Assembly (NCBI GenBank): GCA_963790775.1
Contig: CAWBPR010000013.1
Location: forward strand, 186,001 to 250,000
Direction of reading: 5' to 3'
DNA: 64,000 bases
From: JASJBU01 sp963790775
GTDB taxonomy: Bacteria > Pseudomonadota > Gammaproteobacteria > Chromatiales > Chromatiaceae
In this document: positions 43,193 through 51,769 of the stretch, piece after piece
How positions within the stretch are numbered: position 1 is the stretch's first letter
Layout of the letters: each line of letters starts with the position of its first letter
Notes under the pieces: generated by a model
Told to the model about the DNA's origin: nothing
The model's input: the letters and a program-made list of their open reading frames with translations, nothing else
The model's database searches: none
Program-made: the position numbers and the translations under genes

Positions 43193-43857
43193 TCCGTTCA
43201 GATGCGACAGGGGCTGAGTAATTCAGCTCCACAGCAGATACATTTCCCCTCTTTTCTTGAACCTCTCTTGTATCTACTGGACCTCATCTTCGAGTTGCGA
43301 CTCTGCATGGTTCGATACGTGTTTTAGGTTTTGAGACTCATGCGACACAATATCCCTAGGGATTTCATGTAGCTAACCAGGTGAAACTTCTGGGTCACCT
43401 GGTGTTTATGCCTATTTCAAATGTAAATGTTTAGCTTTAGCGTTTACATCTTACGAATGGGAAGCATTTTCTTAACCACAACCGGATAGGGGGATTGCGC
43501 GTTTTATTTTATCTTTTCTGCAGGATATCCATCATTTGCCCTAACAGATGGTGCTGTTTAATGACGGAAAGGATCAGCTCGAGCGACAAGGGAGTTTCCT
43601 CAGTAGGAACGGCAAATCTTTGAATCTTTAAGAATAAACGCACACTGCTTTCTCAGTGCGGGAGGCGGGTAGTGCCATGAATGCGCAGTATTTTCCGAGA
43701 GGATGCTGCACATGAAGTGACGCAGAATATTCAGCTGCTATGAATTTTGTGTCATTTGAGCGCCTGGTGTCATCTGTCATTCAGTCCAGTGCTGTAGGAG
43801 TGAAACTCAGGGGCATCCGGGCATTATAAAAAACTATAAAGATTAGGAGGAGAAGAG
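43193..43857. other. Long 665-base region upstream of the large exported protein
   Basis: No convincing gene is seen in any frame. It holds three hairpins: GGGGCTGA/TCAGCTCC just after the YceI stop (about 43210-43230), CCAGGTGA/TCACCTGG (43377-43402), and ATGTAAATG/CGTTTACAT (43421-43449). A further small CACTG/CAGTG repeat lies near 43640-43657. The region ends with AGGAGGAG before the next ATG. Its length and structure suggest a long regulated leader; I could not match it to a riboswitch class I know. Confidence 0.45.
43377..43449. repeat. Two adjacent inverted repeats
   Basis: CCAGGTGA-N10-TCACCTGG is followed 18 bases later by ATGTAAATG-N11-CGTTTACAT (one mismatch). Neither has a T-run. 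They could be transcription-factor sites or RNA hairpins in the leader of the downstream gene. Confidence 0.45.
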
Positions 43858-46005
43858 ATGCATTCCAAATGGAAATCTCTATGTTGGCCTGTCAGTGCCG
43901 TATCCGGTATCGCCATGCTGTCAGTATTATCAGTCGCCCAGGCGGCCACAATCGACAGCTGGAACAAGACTAATGTAGTCACCGATCTACCGAACTGGCC
44001 ACCGGGTGTCGAGCCCAGCCATGTCCCGGGTGTCACCTACGACAGTAAGCTTTACACCGATGTCACTAAGCTGGAAAGCAATGGCACGGTGATCTGGAAG
44101 GAGGGGGCCGTTATTGCACCGGGCGCCACCGTACTTACCGAGAGTCCGGGTGTCGGCGACAACTGTATCATCACCAGCGGCACCAACCGGGCCATTCCGG
44201 GAAGTATCCCCAAAACCTGTACCGATGAGTTTCAGTCCGCCAAGCGGGTGAAATTGGAAGCCCGTGCAGCGGGTACTGGTAACCTTGATCCTAATGGCAT
44301 TATGCTGACAGACGGCAAACCGCTGGACATGGTGTTCAACGCCAGCAATGCGGATGACGTGGCCCGCGCCTATCGTGTGTTCAAAAAATATATCAATGCC
44401 ACCGGCCAGCGTATGGATGGTTTCGTGGTGGAGTTGGGTTTTGGCACAGGGAGTAACTTTACACCCTCTGCAGACAATGATGGCTTGAAATTCACCAAGC
44501 GGCAGAAGGGACAAAACCCTAATATTCAGGACTTCGACCCGCTGCCTTTCTACAGCACCCCGCCCGGGGATTCTGATCTCGGTTCCTTTATGTCAGCCGG
44601 ACTGTTTGGTGATGCAGCGTTCAACAACAATCGTACCATCGACGGATATTTTGGCCTACCTGATGGTGTAGAGCCATGGACCGGTACTTGTAACCTAGAC
44701 CCAATAGGGGAAGGACGCGCCTACTACAACCTGGTGGTGCAGAATGAGGATCGCATCGAAACGGTTGGCGATGTGCAGGGCCTCCACTACTGTCTGTTCG
44801 GCAACATGCTGCCCCAGGGTGAACTGCCTCTCGGTTTCTTCTGGGACCCGGACGGTGACCCTGTAACCGATGCGGATACCATTGCCGACTGGGATGGTTC
44901 AGGTGAGAGTCCTGCCTGTGGCGGAACGCCTTGCTGGGAAACCTACGTGGTACTTGATACAGATCCAGCCAGCGATACTTATGGTGATCCGGTGTTGGAT
45001 GTGGAAGGAAACTTCACCCGTCCGGCCAATCCGCCGGTAGCGGTGCCTCAGCACGTCATCGATTTCTGGGTCGCGAACCCGGAGCCCGAAGTTATTGATC
45101 TGACAAACCCTGTCCAGTTCTATTTCATCACCGAACTGGACGACATGGGCCTGGTGAACAACAACTATCACATCACGGTAGAGTCGGTGAGCAACTGGCC
45201 CACCTATGATCCGATAACCGGTGCAGCCACCTTTACCATGCGCACTTCCAACGTGGGTGAGGGAGTGGCCTTCGATGCGCCCTGGCTGGCGACCCTGCCG
45301 CCTGAACTCGCGGATGATCCGCTGTCTTCCGATGTGGCTGTTGCCCTCTCGGTTGCCGGGTCTGTGGATGAAGGTACTGAGGTGCCGTTAGGGGTCACAG
45401 TCACGACAGCGTCCGGTCAACCTGCTGCTTCAGGCCAGGTCGTCGGTGAAGCAGTCGATCCAGTTACCGGTAAAGCTGTGGCCTCCTTTTACGGTGAGTT
45501 CGCTGACTTGGCGGCCGGTGCCTCTCAGGCGTTTACCTTCGACTGGCTGGTCAGCGATCCCACCGGTCTGCCCGAGAACGTGATCTGGACTACTACGGCG
45601 TATCTTGATGGCGGAGACCTGAATGAGGACGACAATACCGACCAGGTCGCGGTGTCGATCAATGCGGCCCCAGTGGTCGACGTGTCCATTTCGGAGTTCG
45701 AGGTTCCACGGCATGTGAAGAGTGGCAAGACCGAAGACGCCAAGGTGAAAATATTCCTCAGCAATGACTCTGAACAGCCCGCTTCTGGAACGGTCAGTGT
45801 CGAGGTCGAAGGAGCGGTCATTTTCTCCGCGGATTTCGTTGACTTGCGCATTGGTGAGTCGGAGGAGTTCGAATTCAAGTGGACGGCACCTGTCGTGACC
45901 AGACGGACAGATGTCATTACGGTGGCCACTGTCTCTGTAACTGGTGACACCGATCTCAGCAACAATACTGCAGTCGGTACTACCAAGGTGACGCCTGGTA
46001 GATAA
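43858..46005 (+). CDS. Large exported protein, probable choice-of-anchor F type with CARDB/Ig-like repeats
   Basis: A 715-residue secreted protein. The signal peptide ends near VAQA-ATIDSW. The N-terminal 400 residues (DSWNKTNVVTDLPNWPPGVE, DGFVVELGFGTGSNFTPSAD, DLGSFMSAGLFGDAAFNNNR) resemble the choice-of-anchor F family by memory, not by search. Cysteines in CNLDP, HYCLFG and CGGTPCW could form disulfides. After about residue 480 come two to three Ig-like CARDB-type repeats (VDEGTEVPLGVTVTTASGQP, HVKSGKTEDAKVKIFLSNDS), each ending in an acidic DDNT or DLSNN loop. No C-terminal anchor is seen; it ends KVTPGR. Probably surface-exposed or released. A strong AGGAGG and a long leader precede it. 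Confidence 0.72.
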   Translation: MHSKWKSLCWPVSAVSGIAMLSVLSVAQAATIDSWNKTNVVTDLPNWPPGVEPSHVPGVTYDSKLYTDVTKLESNGTVIWKEGAVIAPGATVLTESPGVGDNCIITSGTNRAIPGSIPKTCTDEFQSAKRVKLEARAAGTGNLDPNGIMLTDGKPLDMVFNASNADDVARAYRVFKKYINATGQRMDGFVVELGFGTGSNFTPSADNDGLKFTKRQKGQNPNIQDFDPLPFYSTPPGDSDLGSFMSAGLFGDAAFNNNRTIDGYFGLPDGVEPWTGTCNLDPIGEGRAYYNLVVQNEDRIETVGDVQGLHYCLFGNMLPQGELPLGFFWDPDGDPVTDADTIADWDGSGESPACGGTPCWETYVVLDTDPASDTYGDPVLDVEGNFTRPANPPVAVPQHVIDFWVANPEPEVIDLTNPVQFYFITELDDMGLVNNNYHITVESVSNWPTYDPITGAATFTMRTSNVGEGVAFDAPWLATLPPELADDPLSSDVAVALSVAGSVDEGTEVPLGVTVTTASGQPAASGQVVGEAVDPVTGKAVASFYGEFADLAAGASQAFTFDWLVSDPTGLPENVIWTTTAYLDGGDLNEDDNTDQVAVSINAAPVVDVSISEFEVPRHVKSGKTEDAKVKIFLSNDSEQPASGTVSVEVEGAVIFSADFVDLRIGESEEFEFKWTAPVVTRRTDVITVATVSVTGDTDLSNNTAVGTTKVTPGR

Positions 46006-46022
46006 TCCTGAAGCATGATCTT

Positions 46023-46050
46023 CGGGGGCCGCAAGGCCCCCGATTTCTTT
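46023..46050 (+). terminator. Intrinsic terminator after the large exported protein
   Basis: CGGGGGCC-GCAA-GGCCCCCG forms an 8-bp GC stem with a GNRA-like tetraloop, followed by ATTTCTTT. It lies 17 bases after the stop codon and separates this gene from the convergent rtcB. Confidence 0.88.
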
Positions 46051-46080
46051 CCGCGTCGATTTTCTTGATTAAATCATCAA

Positions 46081-47529
46081 TCAACCCTTGATGCAGATCA
46101 GCGGTTTCAGCTTGGCAACCTTGAGCGCCAGCCCGGCCTGCTGGCTGGCCTCCACCACTGCTGAGACATCCTTGTAAGCGCCCGGCGCCTCTTCCGCCAC
46201 GCCGCGCAGGGAGGGACTGCGGATAGTGATATGATGCTGCGCCAGGTCCTCGATCACCTGGTGGCCCTGCCACTGTTTGCCGGCTGCGCGCCGGCTCATG
46301 GCGCGCCCGGCGCCATGGCAGGCGGAACTGAAGGAATGCGCCTCGGCCTCCTTGACGCCACACAGAATATAGGAAGCGGTACCCATGGAACCGCCGATCA
46401 ATACCGGCTGGCCCACCTGCCGGAATGCTTCAGGCAGGTCGGCATGACCAGGACCGAAGGCGCGGGTAGCGCCTTTGCGGTGAATATAGAGGTCACGCTG
46501 TTTGCCGTCGACCGAGTGCTTTTCAAGTTTGCAGGTGTTGTGGGATACATCATAGAGCAGTTCCAGTTTGGCCTGGGGCAGCACTCGTTCGAAGGCCCTG
46601 CGCGCCAGTTGGGTGATGATCTGGCGGTTTGCCAGCGCGCAGTTGATACCGGCGCGCATCGCCCCGAGATAACTCCGGCCCACCTTGGAATCGATGGGCG
46701 CGCAGGCCAGTTCCCGGTCCGGCAACTGGATGCCGTGCTGCCCGGCGGTCATTACCATCTTTTTCAGAAACTCGGTGCCGATCTGATGTCCCAGTCCCCG
46801 TGAACCGCAGTGGATACTGAGCAGGATGTCGCCCCGCTTGAGACCGAAGGCGTCTGCCGCGGCAGTGTCGAAGATCTCCATCACCTCCTGCACCTCCAGG
46901 TAGTGGTTACCTGAGCCCAGGGTGCCCATCTCATCCTGCTGACGCTTCTTGGCATACTCGGAGACGGCTTGCGGATCGGCGCCGGCCATGCAGCCGCCCT
47001 CTTCGATACGCTGCAGGTCCTCGCGATATCCGTAACCCTGTTTTACCGCCCACTGTGCGCCGCCGCTGAGCATCGCATCCATCTCCCGGGGTTGCAGGCG
47101 GATGTTGCCGGTGCTGCCGAGTCCGGTGGGGACCATCTGGAACAGACTGTCCGCGAGTCGATCGCGCTGTGCCTCGATATCGTCATGAGAGAGCCCGGTT
47201 TGCAGGGACCTGACGCCACAGGAGATGTCGAATCCCACCCCGCCGGCGGAGACTACGCCGCCCTGATCCGGATCGAAAGCCGCTACCCCGCCGATCGGAA
47301 AGCCATAGCCCCAGTGGGCATCGGGCATGGCATAGGAGGCCTTGACGATACCCGGCAGGCTGGCCACATTGGCGGCCTGCTCGAAGACCTTGTTATCCAT
47401 CTCATCAATCAACTGTGCGCTGGCATAGATGATGGCGGGCACCCGCATCCTGCCGCTGGGCGGGATCTCCCATACATATTCACTGCGCTGCATCGGTTTC
47501 AAGTGCCTTTGGTCAGGTTTTTTTGACAT
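46081..47529 (-). CDS. rtcB: RNA-splicing ligase RtcB (3'-phosphate ligase)
   Basis: RtcB joins 2',3'-cyclic phosphate or 3'-phosphate RNA ends to 5'-OH ends with GTP and Mn. The 482-residue form is the long, archaeal/eukaryal-like type. Metal-site blocks seen are GVGFDISCGVRSL (Cys), GTLGSGNHYLEVQEV and LLSIHCGSRGLGHQIGTEFL. YDVSHNTCKLEKH and FSSACHGAGRAMSRRAAGK follow, the latter holding the guanylylated His of the family. The stop codon of archease follows the rtcB start with no gap on the same strand. Pairing with archease, its activator, suggests a working RNA-repair pair; no rtcA or rtcR is present. Confidence 0.95.
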   Translation of the reverse strand: MSKKPDQRHLKPMQRSEYVWEIPPSGRMRVPAIIYASAQLIDEMDNKVFEQAANVASLPGIVKASYAMPDAHWGYGFPIGGVAAFDPDQGGVVSAGGVGFDISCGVRSLQTGLSHDDIEAQRDRLADSLFQMVPTGLGSTGNIRLQPREMDAMLSGGAQWAVKQGYGYREDLQRIEEGGCMAGADPQAVSEYAKKRQQDEMGTLGSGNHYLEVQEVMEIFDTAAADAFGLKRGDILLSIHCGSRGLGHQIGTEFLKKMVMTAGQHGIQLPDRELACAPIDSKVGRSYLGAMRAGINCALANRQIITQLARRAFERVLPQAKLELLYDVSHNTCKLEKHSVDGKQRDLYIHRKGATRAFGPGHADLPEAFRQVGQPVLIGGSMGTASYILCGVKEAEAHSFSSACHGAGRAMSRRAAGKQWQGHQVIEDLAQHHITIRSPSLRGVAEEAPGAYKDVSAVVEASQQAGLALKVAKLKPLICIKG

Positions 47530-47943
47530 CTATACATCCACCACGCACTGGGCAATCCAGGTGCCCTCGATATTGTCCACATAGAGTTCGGTATAGGTCG
47601 CACCCTTGGTCTCCACCGCCGGTTTGTGGCGCGACGGCTCGATGGGCTCACCCCAGGCCGTGGCATGCAGTTCATCGCCCGTTATTGTTACCTCGAAGCG
47701 GCTGAATAACATCTTGCGCGTGGCTATCTCGTAGATCAGGGCGTTGAGCCAGTCGGCAAACAGCAGTTCGCGGTCCGGCGCCTGGCAATGGATCGGAACG
47801 GCCTGTTCGGCTGACACCGTTGCCGGCTCGGTAATCACTGCGGTCAGCGCCAATGCCGCCTGTTCAAAGGCCGATTCCAGGCTCTCGCCGCAGCCCCGCA
47901 CCCCGATATCAGCCTGGTGATGAAAATGTTCCCAGTGGCTCAC
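47530..47943 (-). CDS. Archease, RtcB activator
   Basis: Archease speeds guanylylation and turnover of RtcB and broadens its nucleotide use. The 137-residue protein has the family opening HHQADIGVRGCGESLESAFE, followed by AALALTAVI, LLFADWLNALIYEIATRKML and the C-terminal metal-site region ENIEGTWIAQCVVDV-type (DNIEGTWIAQCVVDV). It is immediately upstream of rtcB on the minus strand and 17 bases after the YbaK-type gene, so the three genes look like one operon. Confidence 0.92.
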   Translation of the reverse strand: MSHWEHFHHQADIGVRGCGESLESAFEQAALALTAVITEPATVSAEQAVPIHCQAPDRELLFADWLNALIYEIATRKMLFSRFEVTITGDELHATAWGEPIEPSRHKPAVETKGATYTELYVDNIEGTWIAQCVVDV

Positions 47944-47960
47944 TGGCAGAGGACTCTGCT

Positions 47961-48431
47961 TCAGGTCTCGTGACTGAAATGGCCATGGCGCACACCATGC
48001 ATCAGCAGTTTGAACTGATCCGCATAGACCTTGATCAGCCGTTCGTGGTCGCCTGCTTCAAAATAGACATGGGCCAGACTGGTGAGGGATTCATCCAGCA
48101 CCGTTTCCACTCCATAGGCATCACCCAGGGGCGGTATGGCGCCGGGATCACAATCGCCGAATAATTGTTTGATTTCCGCTTCCGTTGCGAGCTGCAATTC
48201 CCGGCCCAGATCATCCCGCAGGCGGTGAAAATCCACCCAGTGGTTCGCTGGGATCACCACCAACAGATAGCCGGCGGCATCCTTCAGCAACACCCCCTTG
48301 GCGATGTGGTCATCAGGCACATGGGCGGCAGATGCGGTTTCATGACTGGAAAAACTTTTCGGATGCGCAACAACCTCGTACTCAGTGTGAATGGAGGTCA
48401 GAGTATTCATGACCGATGTGGCAATGCTCAT
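47961..48431 (-). CDS. YbaK/ProX-type aminoacyl-tRNA deacylase
   Basis: A 156-residue protein of the YbaK/EbsC superfamily, which hydrolyses mischarged aminoacyl-tRNAs. SFSSHETASAAHVPDDHIAK, GVLLKDAAGYLLVVIPANHW and AIPPLGDAYGVETVLDESL (GxxP loop) are typical; the conserved Lys is in the KGVLL stretch. It is first in a minus-strand run with archease and rtcB, so all three may act on tRNA quality or repair. The preferred amino acid is not deducible; free-standing members commonly act on Ala-, Ser- or Cys-tRNA errors. Confidence 0.83.
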   Translation of the reverse strand: MSIATSVMNTLTSIHTEYEVVAHPKSFSSHETASAAHVPDDHIAKGVLLKDAAGYLLVVIPANHWVDFHRLRDDLGRELQLATEAEIKQLFGDCDPGAIPPLGDAYGVETVLDESLTSLAHVYFEAGDHERLIKVYADQFKLLMHGVRHGHFSHET

Positions 48432-48520
48432 ACTAACGACTCCCGTTTATCGCAAAAGGGATACATTGAAGATAGATCAATCCCACGAATGATGTGTAGA
48501 CAACCGGGTATTTGATTAGA

Positions 48521-51500
48521 ATGCCGGCCATGTTGTATGCATTCAAAGATCTTCGGACCCTGTTCAATCCCATGCTTCTGGAAGACGCCTCCTGTTACCT
48601 GGATCAGGGGCTGGTTGCGCTGCCCGATGTCCGGCAGGATGGACGGCTGATTACCTCCCTGATCCAATCTCCAGGCAAGCAACCGTATCGGGTCTATATC
48701 CGGATCGAAACCAATAATTGTCCGTCGCCTGATATCCGTGGTGAGTGCAGCTGCCCGAAGCGGGTCAATTGCGAGCATGTGGCTGCGGTCCTGCTCCGGG
48801 CGTTGGGAGAGGCAGAGGTCCTGCAAGGTGAGCCCCGGGATCAGACGCTGCCTGGAGCGGCGTGTGAAGCGCAGTCATGTGACCACTACCCGGATGATGT
48901 AAAACAGCGCCTGTTCTACCTGTTGTTTGCCGCGCCGGGTTACCGTAGAGGTGTCGCGCTGCGGACAGTGAGCGCCAGGCAGCTCAAGGCCGGTGGCTTC
49001 GGCAATTTCCGGGATTATCAGCCTGAGTGGTCGCTACGGGGGCAGCCGCCGCGCTTCCTGCTGCAGGTGGATCGTCAGTTGCTGGCGGAATTGGACAGGT
49101 TGGAGCCGGAGCCGTTTACCAATGAACGGGTACTTGAAGGAGCAGCTGGTGGACAGCTCCTGAGCCGGATGCTGGAGACCGGGCGCTGCTTTCTGGGGGA
49201 GACGGAGGTTGCGCTGCGGCCGGGAAAGGCGCGTGCGAGCCGCTTCCGGTGGCGCATGGATGAGCAGGGATTTCAGTATCCCGAGTTTGATCTCGAGCCT
49301 GCTGCGGCAAGCCTCTTTCTGATGGGAGTTGCCTGGTATCTCGATCCTGAAAATGGCGAATGCGGCTTGCTTGAGACTGGCTTTGCGGAGGATTTGCTCA
49401 GCACTCTGTTCGATCAGTCCGATGGGGTGCCGCCGGAGGATGCCGGTCCTCTGAACGAAATCTTGGCAAGGCTTGTACAAGGACAGCCTCTGCCTGCGTT
49501 GCGAGAGCTGCAGCTGGACTTGCAGCAAGGGCGGAAGCCGATACCCTGTCTGAGTTTTTTCAGCCAGTCTGATGAGATGCCCTGGGGTGAGGACTGGTTT
49601 GATCAGGTACAGTTGAGTTTCGACTATGCCGGCCGGCGTTTCCTGGCTGACCAGCCTTCTCAATGGATCGAGGGGGACCGTCTGCTGAGGGTGGAGCGGG
49701 ATGCGCAGGCCGAGGAGGCTGCCGCCGACCGCCTGCTTGAGTGGGGATTCGAGTGGAATGAGTTTCTGGCCGCTGAACCCAACAGTTTCAGGCTGGATGA
49801 AGGACCCCAAGCCTGGTTCGATTTTCAGGCCGGTCTGCTGCCGGAGCTGCGCCGTGAGGGCTGGCGCATCGAGTTTGACGACAGCTTTCGCTTCCGGCTG
49901 CTGGAAGTGGAAAAGTGGTATGGGGCATTGCGAGCGAAGGGTGAAACCGACTGGTTCAGGGTCGGCCTCGGAGTGGAGGTGGAGGGCGAGCGGATCAATC
50001 TACTGCCGGCCCTGGTGGCGTTGCTGCACGAGTTCCCGAAGACCCTCAACCGTAAGCAGCTACAGGAGCTTGACCCTGAACTGACGCTGATCATCCCGCT
50101 GGAGGATCAGCGCCTGGTGCCAGTGCCCCTGAAACGCATCCGCCTTATCCTGGATACCTTGTTTGAACTCTATCAGGCCGACAGCCTGGATGAGGAAGGC
50201 CTGTTGCCCCTCAGCCGCATTCAACTGACACGCTTGGCGGAGCTGAATGAGTTGGATGAATCGCTGCAACTCGATGGCGCCGAACCTGCGACTCTGTCTG
50301 ATCTGATGCAGCGTCTGCGTGGCATGCGGCAACTGCCTGTGGTGCAGCCCCCCGAAGGTTTGCGGACCTGTCTGCGTGACTACCAGCAGCAGGGTCTGGA
50401 CTGGCTGCAGTTTTTGCGGGCGAACGACCTTGGCGGGGTGCTGGCGGACGACATGGGCCTGGGTAAGACCATCCAGACCCTGGCCCATCTGCTGCTCGAG
50501 AAGGAGCGGGGACGGCTGGACCGGCCCTCGCTGGTGGTGGCCCCTACCAGCCTGCTGGTCAACTGGCGGCGCGAGGCCCGGCAGTTCGCCCCTGATCTCA
50601 AGGTGCTGATTCTGCATGGACCGAAACGCAGCGATCAGTTCAAGGAGATGGCAGAAAACGATCTGCTGCTCACCAGTTATCCGCTGTTGGCCCGTGACCG
50701 GGAGCTGCTGCTGAAACAGGCATTTCATCTGCTGATCCTGGATGAGGCGCAGAATATCAAGAATCCCAAGACTCAGGCCAGCCGGGTGGTGCGAGAGCTG
50801 AGCGCCCGTCATCGGCTTTGCCTCACCGGCACGCCCCTGGAGAACCACCTGGGAGAACTTTGGTCCCAGTTCGATTTTCTGCTGCCGGGCCTGCTGGGCA
50901 GCGAAAAGCAGTTCCGCGAGACGCTCCGCAACCCCATCGAAAAGCAGGGTGATGAGGCGGCTTCCGAGCGGTTGGCGTTGCGCCTGCGGCCTTTCATGCT
51001 GCGCCGCACCAAGCAGGAGGTGGCCAAAGAACTGCCACCCAAGACCGAGATTCTGCGCAGCGTCGTGTTGCAGGGCGCGCAACGGGAACTCTACGAGACC
51101 ATCCGTCTGGCGATGCACAAGCAGGTGCGCCAGGCAGTGGCCGAGAAAGGCTGGGGTCGGAGTCATATCATGGTATTGGATGCCTTGCTCAAGCTGCGCC
51201 AGGTCTGCTGTGATCCTCGTCTGGTGAAGCTGCAGGATGCGCGCAAGGTCAAGCGATCGGCCAAACTGGAGCTGCTGATGGAGATGCTGCCGGAGATGAT
51301 CGAAGAGGGGCGGCGGGTGCTGTTGTTCTCCCAGTTCACCGGCATGTTGAGCCTGATCGAAGAGGCCGTGCAGCAGGCCGGTATCGACTATGTAACACTT
51401 ACCGGCCGCACCCGGGACCGGTCCAGACCGGTGGATCGTTTCCAGAACGGCGAAGCACCGCTGTTTCTGATCAGCCTCAAGGCCGGTGGCACCGGTCTCA

Positions 51501-51769
51501 ATCTGACTGCTGCGGATACGGTCATCCATTACGATCCCTGGTGGAATCCGGCGGTAGAACGGCAGGCCACCGATCGGGCCCACCGCATCGGTCAGCAGAA
51601 TCGGGTATTCGTCTACAAACTCATCAGTGAGGGTACGGTGGAAGAGAAGATTCAGGAGCTGCAGGCCCAGAAGCAGGCCCTTGCCGACAGCCTGTTCGAG
51701 CAGACGGGAGCATCCGGGAAGGCTTGGTCCGAGGCGGAACTCGACAGGCTGTTTGGAGCGCTGGAATGA
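48521..51769 (+). CDS. SWIM-domain SNF2-family DNA helicase/translocase
   Basis: A 1082-residue Swi2/Snf2 ATPase. The N-terminus has a SWIM zinc finger (GECSCPKRVNCEHVAAVLL, CxCx8CxH) at about residues 67-85. A 500-residue uncharacterised region precedes the motor. The ATPase shows motif I GVLADDMGLGKTIQTL, motif II LLILDEAQNIKN (DEAQ), LCLTGTPLENHLGELWSQ, VLLFSQFTGMLSLI and the motif VI region NPAVERQATDRAHRIGQ. Such proteins translocate on duplex DNA, often in repair or chromosome processing. The exact start is uncertain, with two close ATGs and no strong ribosome site. The stop overlaps the next ATG by four bases, so the next gene is a likely partner. Confidence 0.92.
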   Translation: MPAMLYAFKDLRTLFNPMLLEDASCYLDQGLVALPDVRQDGRLITSLIQSPGKQPYRVYIRIETNNCPSPDIRGECSCPKRVNCEHVAAVLLRALGEAEVLQGEPRDQTLPGAACEAQSCDHYPDDVKQRLFYLLFAAPGYRRGVALRTVSARQLKAGGFGNFRDYQPEWSLRGQPPRFLLQVDRQLLAELDRLEPEPFTNERVLEGAAGGQLLSRMLETGRCFLGETEVALRPGKARASRFRWRMDEQGFQYPEFDLEPAAASLFLMGVAWYLDPENGECGLLETGFAEDLLSTLFDQSDGVPPEDAGPLNEILARLVQGQPLPALRELQLDLQQGRKPIPCLSFFSQSDEMPWGEDWFDQVQLSFDYAGRRFLADQPSQWIEGDRLLRVERDAQAEEAAADRLLEWGFEWNEFLAAEPNSFRLDEGPQAWFDFQAGLLPELRREGWRIEFDDSFRFRLLEVEKWYGALRAKGETDWFRVGLGVEVEGERINLLPALVALLHEFPKTLNRKQLQELDPELTLIIPLEDQRLVPVPLKRIRLILDTLFELYQADSLDEEGLLPLSRIQLTRLAELNELDESLQLDGAEPATLSDLMQRLRGMRQLPVVQPPEGLRTCLRDYQQQGLDWLQFLRANDLGGVLADDMGLGKTIQTLAHLLLEKERGRLDRPSLVVAPTSLLVNWRREARQFAPDLKVLILHGPKRSDQFKEMAENDLLLTSYPLLARDRELLLKQAFHLLILDEAQNIKNPKTQASRVVRELSARHRLCLTGTPLENHLGELWSQFDFLLPGLLGSEKQFRETLRNPIEKQGDEAASERLALRLRPFMLRRTKQEVAKELPPKTEILRSVVLQGAQRELYETIRLAMHKQVRQAVAEKGWGRSHIMVLDALLKLRQVCCDPRLVKLQDARKVKRSAKLELLMEMLPEMIEEGRRVLLFSQFTGMLSLIEEAVQQAGIDYVTLTGRTRDRSRPVDRFQNGEAPLFLISLKAGGTGLNLTAADTVIHYDPWWNPAVERQATDRAHRIGQQNRVFVYKLISEGTVEEKIQELQAQKQALADSLFEQTGASGKAWSEAELDRLFGALE

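Noticed and set aside
43540..43680. Cyclic-di-GMP (GEMM) or other riboswitch upstream of the large exported protein
   Set aside because: Conserved GEMM elements (GGGACGCAAAGC, GGUAGGUAGCGGGGUUACCGAUGG-like parts) are not seen.
50060..51583. 507-codon open frame antisense to the SNF2 helicase
   Set aside because: Gln/Leu/His-rich low-complexity translation opposite highly conserved helicase motifs; a shadow of the real gene.
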